Assembly (NCBI GenBank): GCA_965199665.1
Contig: OZ241208.1
Span: 1,178,001-1,242,000, forward strand
DNA: 64,000 nt
Reading direction: 5' to 3'
From: JAVVHH01 sp965199665
GTDB taxonomy: Bacteria > Pseudomonadota > Alphaproteobacteria > Acetobacterales > Acetobacteraceae
This document shows positions 43,942-52,808 of the stretch, in pieces (within the stretch, counting starts at the first letter, position 1; each line of letters begins with the position of its first letter). Under the pieces are notes generated by a model. It searched no databases. It was not told the DNA's origin and was given only the letters and a program-made list of their open reading frames with translations. Made by a program: the position numbers and the translations under genes.

Positions 43942-44381
43942 GGCTTGCGGCGCCCGGCCTGCGAGAGTTCTTGCCGCCCTTGATCGGACAGGGTCGGCAG
44001 CGCTTCCAGCATCGCGACCCCCAATTGCTCCGACCAGACTTGCCAGGCGCCTTGCCAGGCCCGCATGGACCCGCCCACCGCCTGGGCGTCGTAGGGTGCG
44101 CGCCCGATCGTGTGGCTCATCTCGCGCCGGGCGGCCACCATGCGTTGCCGCGCAGCGTCGATATCGTCGACGTGCCGGCCCATCGCCGCGCGCAGCGCTG
44201 CGCCATCCGCAGGGGGCAAGTCTCGGGCCAGGTGTTCGATCATCGCTTCCGTCCGCGGGGGGCCCGGCGCGTCGTGCGGCGGACGCTTCCAGGCGGAGCT
44301 TACCGCAACAGGGATGGAGACGAGGTTAACGGCGAACGACAGGAACAGCAGCCGGGTGCGCCAGGGCTCGCGCAGCATCAT
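43938..44381 (-). CDS. Periplasmic heavy-metal-sensor-like protein (CpxP/CnrX-type)
   Basis: The product is 147 residues. One N-terminal membrane anchor (LLFLSFAVNLVSIPVAV) is followed by a helical periplasmic domain. It resembles the Metal_resist/CpxP-like family: the RMVAARREMSHTIGRAPYDAQAVGGSMRAW helix and LPTLSDQGRQELSQ. His36, His50, His69 and His88 are available but do not reproduce the CnrX ligand set I know. It lies between anti-sigma and efflux genes, the place CnrX takes in cnrYXH-type systems, so I infer it senses the inducer and helps release the sigma factor. Two adjacent ATGs (44381, 44378) could start it. Confidence 0.75.
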   Translation of the reverse strand: MMLREPWRTRLLFLSFAVNLVSIPVAVSSAWKRPPHDAPGPPRTEAMIEHLARDLPPADGAALRAAMGRHVDDIDAARQRMVAARREMSHTIGRAPYDAQAVGGSMRAWQGAWQVWSEQLGVAMLEALPTLSDQGRQELSQAGRRKP

Positions 44382-44393
44382 GGGGCGGAACCC

Positions 44394-44771
44394 CTAGTCC
44401 AGGGCGGCGAAGTTGAGCGTCTGCGCCGTATTGAACAGGTCCCCCCCATCGCCATCCGTCAGATCGCCGACCGCCAGATACGACCCGGCTGCCACACAGG
44501 CGATCAGCAGCGCGAAAGCCAGACCGCGCGCGGCGGCCGGCAATGGCGCGAGACGGCGGCGTACCGCATCCTGCATGCGGTCGAACAGGGCGCAATCGCG
44601 CTCCCCGTCATCCTCCTCGCGGCCCAGCGCCTCGGCGACCAGCGCCTGCGCCTCCGGCGAGCGACGCAGCAGCGCCATTGCTGCCATCCGTTCGGCGGCC
44701 GGCCACGTCTGCATGTCCGTGCCGCGGGCATGGAGCAGCCATTCCAGCCGGCGCAGCGACAACTCGGTCAC
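44394..44771 (-). CDS. Putative membrane-bound anti-sigma factor
   Basis: The product is 125 residues, GTG start in GTGA overlap with the sigma gene. The N-terminal ~80 residues (LSLRRLEWLLHARGTDMQTWPAAERMAAMALLRRSPEA) are helical and cytoplasmic; one membrane helix follows (GLAFALLIACVAAGSYLAV), then a short acidic periplasmic tail. There is no zinc-binding HxxxCxxC motif. Size, topology and tight linkage to the ECF gene make an anti-sigma role likely; direct family recognition is weak. Confidence 0.7.
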   Translation of the reverse strand: MTELSLRRLEWLLHARGTDMQTWPAAERMAAMALLRRSPEAQALVAEALGREEDDGERDCALFDRMQDAVRRRLAPLPAAARGLAFALLIACVAAGSYLAVGDLTDGDGGDLFNTAQTLNFAALD

Positions 44772-45310
44772 GCTTCGCGCGCCTCCAGGTAGGCCCGGAC
44801 CAGCTTGCGGCCGCGATGGAGCAGGCCTTCGAGCGCGCGGGTGGAGACGCTGAGGTGATGCGCGGCCTCCTGGCCGGACCAGCCTTCCCCATAGGTGAGG
44901 GTGATGGCGGTGCGTTGGCGCGCGGGCAGGCTGGCGATCGCGTCGGCCAGGATGCGGCTGCGCTCGCGCCCGGCCAGCACGTGCTCGGCGCTGGCGGCCG
45001 GGTCGGGCAAGGTGTCGGGAACCTCCGTGGTCGGCCGGGTCGCGCGCAGGCGGTCGATGGAGGCGTTGACCACGATGCGGTGGAGCCAGGTCGAGACGCT
45101 GGCTTGCTTGCGGTCGAAGGTGGCCGCGCGCATCCAGGCGCGCAGCAACGCGTCCTGTGCGGCATCCTCGGCCGCGGCGGCATCGCCCAGAACGCGCAGG
45201 GCGGCACGGCGGAGCCGCAGCACGTAGCGGCCGGCGAGCGCGTCGAACGCAGCCCGATCACCGGCTGCGCTGCGCGTCATCAACTCGTCATCGGTCGCGT
45301 CGGTCAGCAT
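44768..45310 (-). CDS. ECF-family RNA polymerase sigma factor
   Basis: The product is 180 residues. Region 2: FDALAGRYVLRLRRAALRVLGDAAAAEDAAQDALLRAWMRAATFD, with RKQASVSTWLHRIVVNASIDRLR in 2.4. Region 4: LPARQRTAITLTYGEGWSGQEAAHHLSVSTRALEGLLHRGRKLV, a helix-turn-helix for the -35 box. It heads an operon with an anti-sigma, a periplasmic sensor and an RND pump, so it probably drives its own operon when the inducer is present. The 145-base gap to the divergent livG must hold its promoter; I cannot fix it by eye. Confidence 0.95.
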   Translation of the reverse strand: MLTDATDDELMTRSAAGDRAAFDALAGRYVLRLRRAALRVLGDAAAAEDAAQDALLRAWMRAATFDRKQASVSTWLHRIVVNASIDRLRATRPTTEVPDTLPDPAASAEHVLAGRERSRILADAIASLPARQRTAITLTYGEGWSGQEAAHHLSVSTRALEGLLHRGRKLVRAYLEAREA

Positions 45311-45455
45311 GGAATGTCACATGGGCGGTCATAACGGTTCCTACGAGGCTCCCCGTCATCACCCACGCGCACTCTCCCCTGTTGGAACAATCTTGCGTGG
45401 CGTGAGACGATATGCAAATCAGCAGGGTAAGGGTTGCACAAACGGGGAAACGGGC

Positions 45456-46208
45456 TTGGCCGCGGCAATATTGCAGACGGAAGGATTGACGCGCGAATTC
45501 CGCGGCTTCGTTGCCGTGAAAGACGTGGCGCTGCGCGTGGAGGAGCATACCATCCACGCCCTGATCGGTCCAAACGGCGCCGGCAAGACGACCTGCTTCA
45601 ACCTGCTCACCAAGTTCCTGCAGCCGACCCGTGGCGCCATCTCGTTCCAGGGACGTGACATCACCGGCATGGCGCCGGCCATGGTCGCCAGGCTCGGCCT
45701 GGTGCGCAGCTTCCAGATCTCCGCCGTGTTCCCGCATCTCACCGCGCTGGAGAACGTGCGGCTCGCGCTGCAGCGCAAGCGGGGCGCGAGCTTCGACTTC
45801 TGGCGCAGCGAGATACTGTTGAAGGAATACGACGACCAGGCGCGCGCGCTGCTGGCCGATGTCGGGCTGGACGGCTACGAGGATGAGAAGGCGGTGCTGC
45901 TCTCCTACGGGCGTAAGCGGGCGCTGGAGATCGCCACCACTCTGGCGCTCGAGCCCACCATGCTGCTGCTCGACGAGCCCACCGCCGGGATGACCCACGA
46001 GGACGTGGACCGCATCGTGGCGCTGATCAAGCGCATCCGCACCGGGCGGACCATCCTGATGGTCGAGCACAACCTGTCGGTCGTGGAAGGCCTGTGCGAC
46101 CGCATCACCGTGCTCGCCCGCGGCCAGATCCTGGCGGAAGGCGACTACGCCAGCGTCAGCAAGAACCCCGATGTCGTGACGGCCTACCTGGGGGCGCCCG
46201 ATGCCTGA
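45456..46208 (+). CDS. livG: Branched-chain amino-acid-type ABC importer ATPase LivG
   Basis: The product is 250 residues from TTG 45456 (AAAILQTEGLTREF). Walker A IGPNGAGKTT, signature LSYGRKRALEIA (a known LivG variant), Walker B MLLLDEPTAGM, and the LivG C-terminal DVVTAYLGA. No nearby ATG is in frame. It is the first gene of a five-gene operon and overlaps livF by 8 bases. The importer takes up branched-chain amino acids, amides, urea or related solutes. Confidence 0.93.
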   Translation: MAAAILQTEGLTREFRGFVAVKDVALRVEEHTIHALIGPNGAGKTTCFNLLTKFLQPTRGAISFQGRDITGMAPAMVARLGLVRSFQISAVFPHLTALENVRLALQRKRGASFDFWRSEILLKEYDDQARALLADVGLDGYEDEKAVLLSYGRKRALEIATTLALEPTMLLLDEPTAGMTHEDVDRIVALIKRIRTGRTILMVEHNLSVVEGLCDRITVLARGQILAEGDYASVSKNPDVVTAYLGAPDA

Positions 46209-46950
46209 CATGAGCCCGCATCCCGTCGACCCGGCGCAGCGCAACGCCGGCGAGCCGATGCTGCACATCAAGGACCTCCACGCCTGGTACGGCGAGAGCC
46301 ACATCCTGCATGGCGTGGACTTCGACGTGCGCGAAGGCGAGGTGGTGACGCTGCTGGGCCGCAACGGCGCCGGCAAGACCACCACCATGAAGAGCATCAT
46401 GGGGCTGGTGCCCAAGCGCGAGGGCTCCGTGCGCTTCCGCGGCGCGGAAACGGTGCGCATGTCGCCCGACGTGGTGGCACGGGCCGGCATCGCCATCTGC
46501 CCGGAGGAGCGCGGCATCTTTGCCAGCCTCAACGTGACGGAGAACCTCATGCTGCCGCCGGTGATCGCGCCCGGCGGTATGACGGTGGACGAGATCCACA
46601 CGCTGTTCCCCAACCTCAAGGAGCGCGCCAACAGCCAGGGCACCAAGCTGTCGGGCGGCGAGCAACAGATGCTGGCGATCGGCCGCATTCTGCGCACCGG
46701 CGCCCGGTTGCTGCTGCTGGACGAGCCGACCGAAGGCCTGGCTCCCGTCATCATCCAGCAGATCGGCCACACCATCCGCGCCATCAAGGCGCGCGGCTTC
46801 ACCGTGCTGCTGGTGGAACAAAACTTCCGCTTCGCCGCCACCGTCGCCGATCGGCACTACGTCATGGATCATGGCCGCATCGTGGACATGATCCCGAACG
46901 CCGAGCTCGAGCAGAACATGGACAAGCTACACGGCTATCTCGGCGTCTGA
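46201..46950 (+). CDS. livF: Branched-chain amino-acid-type ABC importer ATPase LivF
   Basis: The product is 249 residues. LHIKDLHAWYGESHILHGVDFDV, Walker A LGRNGAGKTTTMKSIMG, IAICPEERGIFASLNVTENL (LivF hallmark), signature LSGGEQQMLAIGR, Walker B LLLLDEPTEGLAP. The start ATG lies inside the livG end, giving an 8-base overlap. It works with LivG as the second ATPase of the importer. Confidence 0.95.
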   Translation: MPDMSPHPVDPAQRNAGEPMLHIKDLHAWYGESHILHGVDFDVREGEVVTLLGRNGAGKTTTMKSIMGLVPKREGSVRFRGAETVRMSPDVVARAGIAICPEERGIFASLNVTENLMLPPVIAPGGMTVDEIHTLFPNLKERANSQGTKLSGGEQQMLAIGRILRTGARLLLLDEPTEGLAPVIIQQIGHTIRAIKARGFTVLLVEQNFRFAATVADRHYVMDHGRIVDMIPNAELEQNMDKLHGYLGV

Positions 46951-46975
46951 CGCCCCCAATCTGGAGTTCCGCTCG

Positions 46976-48196
46976 ATGTCCCTCGACCGCCGCACCCTGC
47001 TCGGCACTGCCCTCGTCGCCGGCTCGGTCGCCGCGCTGCCCCGCCGCAGCCGCGCCCAGTCCAACACGATCAAGATCGGCGTGCTCAACGACCAGTCCGG
47101 TCCCTACCGCGACATCGCCGGCATGCATTCCGTCAACGCGGCGCGGCTTGCGGTCAAGGAAATCGGGCCGGGGATGAATGTCGAGATCGTCTCGGCCGAT
47201 CACCAGAACAAGCCGGATGTCGGCGCGGGCATCGTGCGGCAGTGGATCGACCAGCAGGGCGTGGACATGATCCTGGGCGTCAACACCAGCTCGGTGGCGC
47301 TCGCGGTCAACAACGTCTGCAAAGAGAAGAACAAGACCTACATCAACAACGGCGCCGGGACCACGGATCTGACCGGCCCGCAATGCACGCCCGTGACGAT
47401 CCACTGGGGCTACGACGTCTATTACCTGGCGCAATCGACCGGCGGCGCGCTCGTCCGCTCGGGCGGCAAGAACTGGTATTTCATCACCGCGGACTATGTG
47501 TTCGGCAAGCAGTTGCAGAGTGACGCCACCACCTTCGTGACTCGCGAGGGCGGCAAGGTCTTGGGTGCATCGGCCTATCCGTTCCCGGGCACGACCGACT
47601 TCTCCTCCTTCCTGATCTCGGCCCAGTCCAGCGGCGCCGACGTGCTCGGCCTGGCCAATGCCGGCGCGGACACCATCAACACGATCAAGCAGGCGGCCGA
47701 GTTCGGGCTGACGCAGAAGATGAAAGTCGCCGCCCTGCTGATGTACATCACCGACGTGCACGGGCTCGGACTGGAGGCGGCGCAGAACCTGTTCCTCACC
47801 GAAAGCTTCTACTGGGATCTGGACGACCGCTCGCGCGCCTTCACCAAGCGCTTCCAGGCGATCGATCCCGGCACGGTCCCGAACATGGACCAGGCGGGCG
47901 GCTATGCCGGCACGCTGCACTTCCTCAAGGCGCTGAAGGAGATCGGCGTCGACAAGAAGGCGGACGGCGCCGCCGTGGTCGCGCAGATGAAGAAAATGCC
48001 GGCCGAGGACGACGCCTACGGCAAGACGATCATTCGCCAAGATGGCTGGGCCGAAGTGCCGGGCCTGCTGTTCCAGGTAAAGACGCCCGGGGAGAGCAAG
48101 GCGCCGTGGGACTACTACAAGCTCGTCAGCCGCACGGCGGGCGACAAGGCCGGCAAGCCGCTGGCCGAGGGCGGCTGCCCGTTGGTCAAGGCCTAA
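46976..48196 (+). CDS. Branched-chain amino-acid-type periplasmic binding protein
   Basis: The product is 406 residues with a twin-arginine signal (LDRRTLLGTALVAGSVAALPRRSRAQ). The mature part begins IKIGVLNDQSGPYRDIAG, the type I periplasmic-binding fold of LivK-like receptors. It is longer than LivJ/LivK of E. coli, as for receptors of amides, aromatic acids or short-chain acids. It supplies substrate to the LivHM channel encoded just downstream. Ligand unknown. Confidence 0.9.
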   Translation: MSLDRRTLLGTALVAGSVAALPRRSRAQSNTIKIGVLNDQSGPYRDIAGMHSVNAARLAVKEIGPGMNVEIVSADHQNKPDVGAGIVRQWIDQQGVDMILGVNTSSVALAVNNVCKEKNKTYINNGAGTTDLTGPQCTPVTIHWGYDVYYLAQSTGGALVRSGGKNWYFITADYVFGKQLQSDATTFVTREGGKVLGASAYPFPGTTDFSSFLISAQSSGADVLGLANAGADTINTIKQAAEFGLTQKMKVAALLMYITDVHGLGLEAAQNLFLTESFYWDLDDRSRAFTKRFQAIDPGTVPNMDQAGGYAGTLHFLKALKEIGVDKKADGAAVVAQMKKMPAEDDAYGKTIIRQDGWAEVPGLLFQVKTPGESKAPWDYYKLVSRTAGDKAGKPLAEGGCPLVKA

Positions 48197-48198
48197 CC

Positions 48199-49251
48199 AT
48201 GTCAGGGGCACTCGCCGCGCGGCGGAGCGGCCCGGCCGTGCCAGGCTGGGCGTGGGGGATCGGCGGCCTGCTGGTGGTCGTGATCGGGCTGTGGGGCTTC
48301 ATCGGCCCGGCGGCAATCTGGGCCTGGCTCTACAAGCCGCCGGCGCTGCTGCTGGGGCAGTTGCTGCTCGGGCTGATCAACGGGGCGTTCTACGCGCTGT
48401 TGTCGCTCGGGTTGGCGATCATCTTCGGCATGCTGAACATCATCAACTTCGCCCATGGCGCGTTCTTCATGGTCGGCGCCTTCGTGGCGTGGATGTTGCT
48501 CGCGCCGAATATTTGGCTGCCGATGATCTCGCCAGGCTTGGGCGTGCCGGAATGGCTGACCCTGGGCTACTGGCCGTCGCTGATCGTGGTGCCGATCGTG
48601 GTGGGCGCATTCGGCCTGCTGCTGGAGCGCACGGTGATCAGGCGGCTGTACCGCCTCGATCACCTCTATGGCCTGTTGCTCACCTTCGGGCTGGCGCTGG
48701 TGCTGGAAGGACTGTTCCGCAACGCATTCGGCTCGTCGGGCATGCCATACCGCATCCCGGCGGCCCTGCAGGGCGGCGTCAATCTCGGCTTCATGTTCAT
48801 GCCGTATTACCGCGGCTGGGTCGTGGTCGCGGCGGCGGTGGCGTGCCTGGCGACCTGGATCACCATCGAAAAGACCTCGCTCGGTGCCAAGCTGCGCGCG
48901 GCGACCGAGAACCCGGGGTTGGTGCAGGCCTTCGGCGTCAACGTGCCGCGCATGATCAGCCTCACCTATGCGGGCGGGCTCGCGCTGGCCGCCTTTGCCG
49001 GCGTGCTGGCCGCGCCGATCTACTCCGTGAACCCGAACATGGGGTCCAACTTCATCATCACCGTGTTCGCCGTGGTCGTGATCGGCGGCATGGGCAGCAT
49101 CATCGGCAGCATCGTGACCGGCTTCGGGCTCGGGATCGTCGAAGGGCTGACCAAGGTGTACTATCCGCAGGCCTCCGCGACGGTGATTTTCGTCATCATG
49201 GTCATCGTGCTGCTGATGCGACCGGCCGGCCTGTTCGGAAAGGGAAGCTGA
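48199..49251 (+). CDS. livH: Branched-chain amino-acid-type ABC importer permease LivH
   Basis: The product is 350 residues with about eight or nine membrane helices. LivH motif segments: LLLGLINGAFYALLSLGLAIIFGMLNIINFAHGAFFMVGAF, the loop KTSLGAKLRAATENPGLVQAFGVNV (ATPase-contact region) and SNFIITVFAVVVIGGMGSIIGSIVTGF. It has an N-terminal extension containing an extra hydrophobic helix (AWGIGGLLVVVIGLWGFIG). It starts 2 bases after the binding-protein stop. Confidence 0.93.
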   Translation: MSGALAARRSGPAVPGWAWGIGGLLVVVIGLWGFIGPAAIWAWLYKPPALLLGQLLLGLINGAFYALLSLGLAIIFGMLNIINFAHGAFFMVGAFVAWMLLAPNIWLPMISPGLGVPEWLTLGYWPSLIVVPIVVGAFGLLLERTVIRRLYRLDHLYGLLLTFGLALVLEGLFRNAFGSSGMPYRIPAALQGGVNLGFMFMPYYRGWVVVAAAVACLATWITIEKTSLGAKLRAATENPGLVQAFGVNVPRMISLTYAGGLALAAFAGVLAAPIYSVNPNMGSNFIITVFAVVVIGGMGSIIGSIVTGFGLGIVEGLTKVYYPQASATVIFVIMVIVLLMRPAGLFGKGS

Positions 49252-49252
49252 G

Positions 49253-50242
49253 ATGAGCGCCACGACCCACACGCCGGTTGCCGTCCGACGACCCCGCGGC
49301 TTCGACCTGCTGGGGTTCAGCGGGGCACAATCGATCGCTTTCCTGGTCATGGTCGCGCTGATCGTGCTGCTTCCGTTCGCCGGCATCTACCCGGTCTTCA
49401 TGATGAAGGTGCTGTGCTTCGCGCTGTTCGCTTGCGCCTTCAACCTCTTGATCGGCTATGTCGGCCTGATGAGCTTCGGCCATGCCGCGTTCTTCGGCAT
49501 GGGCAGCTACGTCACCGCCTGGACGGCGAAGAACTGGGGCCTGTCGCCGGAACTGGCCATCCTGGCCGGCGGGTTCACCGGCGCCGGGCTGGGCGTGGTG
49601 TTCGGGTGGCTGGCCATCCGGCGCCAGGGCATCTACTTCGCCATGATCACGCTGGCGCTGGCGCAGATGGTCTACTTCTTCTGCCTGCAGGCGCCGTTCA
49701 CGGGCGGTGAGGACGGAATCCAGCAGGTGCCGCGCGGCAACCTGTTCGGCTTCATCTCGCTGCGGCCCGACATGTCGATGTACTGGCTCGTCGCCGCCGT
49801 GTTCCTGATCTTCTTCCTGGTCATCCACCGCACGGTGCACTCGCCGTTCGGCCAGGTGCTGAAGGCCATCCGCGAGAACGAGCCGCGCGCCACGTCGCTG
49901 GGATACCGGACCGACGACTACAAGCTGATCGCCTTCGTGCTGAGCTGCTTCATCGCCGGGATCGCGGGCGGCACCAAGTCTCTGGTGTTCGGCATCGCCA
50001 CCCTGACGGACGTCAACTACGGCATGTCCGGCGAGGTCGTGCTGATGACGCTGCTGGGCGGCCTCGGCACCATCTTCGGCCCGGTCGCGGGCGCGGCGGT
50101 CATCGTTGGGCTGGAGAACTACCTGGCCCAGTTCGGCGCCTGGGTGACCGTCACCCAGGGCGCGATCTTCGTGATCTGCGTGCTGGCGTTCCGGCGCGGC
50201 ATCATCGGCGAGATCGGCGGCCTGTTCAGAAAGGCACTCTAA
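49253..50242 (+). CDS. livM: Branched-chain amino-acid-type ABC importer permease LivM
   Basis: The product is 329 residues with about nine membrane helices. LivM features: FNLLIGYVGLMSFGHAAFFGMGSYV, AIRRQGIYFAMITLALAQM, GQVLKAIRENEPRATSLGY (ATPase loop) and LGGLGTIFGPVAGAAVIVGLENYL. It pairs with LivH. Only one base separates it from livH. A strong GC hairpin follows 8 bases after its stop and probably ends the operon. Confidence 0.94.
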   Translation: MSATTHTPVAVRRPRGFDLLGFSGAQSIAFLVMVALIVLLPFAGIYPVFMMKVLCFALFACAFNLLIGYVGLMSFGHAAFFGMGSYVTAWTAKNWGLSPELAILAGGFTGAGLGVVFGWLAIRRQGIYFAMITLALAQMVYFFCLQAPFTGGEDGIQQVPRGNLFGFISLRPDMSMYWLVAAVFLIFFLVIHRTVHSPFGQVLKAIRENEPRATSLGYRTDDYKLIAFVLSCFIAGIAGGTKSLVFGIATLTDVNYGMSGEVVLMTLLGGLGTIFGPVAGAAVIVGLENYLAQFGAWVTVTQGAIFVICVLAFRRGIIGEIGGLFRKAL

Positions 50243-50250
50243 CCGCGCTG

Positions 50251-50272
50251 CCGCCGCCGCTCGCGGCGGCGG
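50251..50272 (+). terminator. Perfect GC hairpin after livM
   Basis: CCGCCGCCG (50251-50259) and CGGCGGCGG (50264-50272) form a 9-bp perfect stem with loop CTCG. It sits 8 bases after the livM stop. The downstream TCACTCCCTGCT is poor in T, so termination may need Rho or be partial. Confidence 0.5.
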
Positions 50273-50284
50273 TCACTCCCTGCT

Positions 50285-52771
50285 ATGCTGCGGTGCAACA
50301 TGCTCCGCGTCCTCGGTCGGTTCCGCCCGCAAGCTCTCTTCCATCCCCGCTCCGTCGCCCTGCTCGGTGCCGAGACGGCGGCGGGCCTCCGGGTCGTGGC
50401 CAATTTGCGGGAGGCCGGCTTTCCCGGCGCGGTCGATCTGCCGGACGCGCCGGAGCGCCTCGGCCCGGCTGACCTGGTCGTCATCGCCGGTGGCCCGCTC
50501 GACCCGGCGCTGGCGGCCGCGGCTCGCACGGGCGCGGGTGCGGTGGTCGCGATCGCCGATGGCGTGCCCGGGCCGGTGCAGCCGCCATTCCTCGGCACCA
50601 ACTCCTTCGGCGTCATCGTGCCGGGCGCGCGACTGAACGTCTCGCTGGGTCACTTGCCGGCCGCCGCCGGATCGCTCGCCATCGTCTCCTCCTCGGCCGC
50701 GCTCTGCCGCACCGTGCTGGACTGGGCGGAACCCAACGGAGTCGGCTTCAGCCACGTGGTCGGCCTCGGCCGCGAGACCGGACTGCACGCCGCCGACATC
50801 CTGGACGTGCTCGCCCGCGAGCCCGGCGTGGGCGCCATCCTGCTCGACTTCAGGGCGGTGCCGGATGCGCGGGCCTTCATGTCGGCCGCGCGAGCGGCGG
50901 CGCGGCTACGCCCGGTGGTGGCGCTGCAGGCCGGGTCGCGCCAGGGCGATCCCAGTGGGCGCAGCGCCCGGGTGCTGGAGGCTGCGTTGCGCCGAGCCGG
51001 CGTGCTGCACGTGACCACCATGGCCGAGCTGCTGGCCGCCGCCGAGATCCTCACCCACGCCAAGCTGCCGCGGACGGAGCGGCTGATGATCGTCTCCAAT
51101 GCGTTCGGGCCGGGGCAACTGGCCGCCGATCAGGCCACCCGCTTCGGCCTCGCCCTCGCCGAACCCGACCCGGCCGCCTCTGCCCTGCTCACCCTGCAGA
51201 TCCCGCCGCCGCCCGACCGCACGCCGCACCCCGGCATCGTCTGGACCGGCGACGACCAACCCACTCGCGCGGCCGAGGCGGTGGCGATGCTGTCCGCCTT
51301 GCCCGAGATCGGCGGGGTCGTGGCCATCCTGGCGCCCACCGGGCCCTCCGACGCGGCGGCGGTCGCGGCACTCGCCGCCTGCAAGACCAGCGCCCGCCTG
51401 CCGCTGATCGCCTGCGTGCTGGGCGAGACCACCGGCGCGGCCCATCGCCGCACGTTGTCCGCGGCCGGCATGCCGGTGTTCGCCTCGCCGGAGCAGGCGG
51501 TGCGCGCATTCCATCAGCTCGTGCTGCAGCGCCGGGCCAAGGAGGCGGCGCGCGAGCTGCCGGGCAGCCGTGTGCTGCAGATCGAGCCGGACCTTGCCCG
51601 CGTCCGCGGCGTGCTCGCCTGCGTCCGCGCCAAGGGTCGACTGGCGCTGTATCAGGACGAGGCGCTGGAGGTGCTGGGCGCGTTCGGTATCCCGGTCGTG
51701 CCGTTCCGCCGCGCCGCCAGCCCGGACGCCGCCACGGCCGCCGCCGCCGCGTTCGGCTTCCCCGCGACGGTGAAGCAGCGCCGGCTCGATCCCGCTGCGC
51801 CCGGCAGCCTGCTGCTCGACCTGCCCGATGCCGCCGCCGTGGCGCAGGCCGCCACCCGCTTCGGCGGCACCGTGCTGGTCCAGCGCCAGGCCGGCCGCGC
51901 CCAGCGGCTGCGCGCCGCCGTGGTGGACGACCCGTTCTTCGGCCCGGCGATCGGCTTCGGCCCCGGGGGCCGCGGCCGCGACGGCGACGTCGCTTTCGAT
52001 CTGCCTCCGCTCAACCTCGCCCTCGCCGCCGGCCTGATCGAGCGCTCTCCCGCCGCCAGGCTGCTCAGCGCCGGCGACGGCCACGGCCCGGCCGACCGCG
52101 AGGCAGTGGCCGACATCCTGGTCCGCCTCGGCCAGCTCATCGTCCGCTTCCCCGAGATCGAGACCGTGTCGATCGACCCGCTCTTCGCCGACGAGGCGGG
52201 CGCGGCCGCCGCGGAAGCCTTCATCCGGCTGCGGCCGGCGGGCGCGTTCGGTCTGCCCGCGCTGGCGCCATACCCGTCCGAGTGGGTCGAGGCCTGGACG
52301 GGGGGCGGCCGCGCGCTCGAGATCCGGCCCATCCGCCCGGAAGACGCCGAGGCGCATGCGGCCCTGATGACCCGGCTCTCCCCCGAGGACATCCGCTACC
52401 GCTTCTTCTCCCAGCTCCGCCAACTCTCCCCCGAGCAGATCGCGCGCATGACCCAGATCGACTACGACCGCGAGATCGCGTTCGTCGCCACGGAGGGATC
52501 CGCCACCGTGGGCGTCGCCCGCCTCGTGCAGCAACCCGGCGACGAGGCGGAGTTCGCCGTCGTCATCGACCCCGCCATGAAGGGCACCGGTCTCGGCCAG
52601 CACCTGATGCGCCGGCTGATCGATTGGGGGCGCATCAAGGGTGTCGGAACCATCACCGGGCAGATCCTGGCGGAGAACGCCCGCATGCTCGCCTTCATCC
52701 GCAAGCTCGGTTTCGAGTTGCACCGCCTGCCGGACGAGACCGATGTGGTGGAAGCGCGACTCACCCTATAA
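50285..52771 (+). CDS. PatZ/YfiQ-like protein acetyltransferase (acyl-CoA-ligase-like plus GNAT)
   Basis: The product is 828 residues. N-terminal CoA-binding domain (~10-110, FHPRSVALLGAE), succinyl-CoA-ligase-like domains with SSSAALCRTVLDWAEPNGVGFSHVVGLG, an ATP-grasp region (~450-640, LYQDEALEVLGAFGIPVVPFRR), and a C-terminal GNAT domain (~675-825, IRPIRPEDAEAHAALMTRL and VVIDPAMKGTGLGQHLMRRL). This is the layout of Pat/PatZ, which acetylate Lys of acetyl-CoA synthetase and other enzymes. The CoA-binding domain seems shortened. ATG 50285 or 50300 may be the start; neither has a clear ribosome-binding site. It probably links acyl-CoA supply to enzyme control. Confidence 0.85.
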   Translation: MLRCNMLRVLGRFRPQALFHPRSVALLGAETAAGLRVVANLREAGFPGAVDLPDAPERLGPADLVVIAGGPLDPALAAAARTGAGAVVAIADGVPGPVQPPFLGTNSFGVIVPGARLNVSLGHLPAAAGSLAIVSSSAALCRTVLDWAEPNGVGFSHVVGLGRETGLHAADILDVLAREPGVGAILLDFRAVPDARAFMSAARAAARLRPVVALQAGSRQGDPSGRSARVLEAALRRAGVLHVTTMAELLAAAEILTHAKLPRTERLMIVSNAFGPGQLAADQATRFGLALAEPDPAASALLTLQIPPPPDRTPHPGIVWTGDDQPTRAAEAVAMLSALPEIGGVVAILAPTGPSDAAAVAALAACKTSARLPLIACVLGETTGAAHRRTLSAAGMPVFASPEQAVRAFHQLVLQRRAKEAARELPGSRVLQIEPDLARVRGVLACVRAKGRLALYQDEALEVLGAFGIPVVPFRRAASPDAATAAAAAFGFPATVKQRRLDPAAPGSLLLDLPDAAAVAQAATRFGGTVLVQRQAGRAQRLRAAVVDDPFFGPAIGFGPGGRGRDGDVAFDLPPLNLALAAGLIERSPAARLLSAGDGHGPADREAVADILVRLGQLIVRFPEIETVSIDPLFADEAGAAAAEAFIRLRPAGAFGLPALAPYPSEWVEAWTGGGRALEIRPIRPEDAEAHAALMTRLSPEDIRYRFFSQLRQLSPEQIARMTQIDYDREIAFVATEGSATVGVARLVQQPGDEAEFAVVIDPAMKGTGLGQHLMRRLIDWGRIKGVGTITGQILAENARMLAFIRKLGFELHRLPDETDVVEARLTL

Positions 52772-52808
52772 GTGAAATGATGATGGACGTGCCTTATGTC
52801 GTCGTCCG

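Noticed and set aside
45311..45345. GGAACC on the minus strand (45341-45336) as an ECF -35 box for the sigma operon
   Set aside because: With a 16-17 base spacer the transcript would start at the ATG, and no convincing -10 is present. GGAAC also occurs on the plus strand nearby, so the match is weak evidence.
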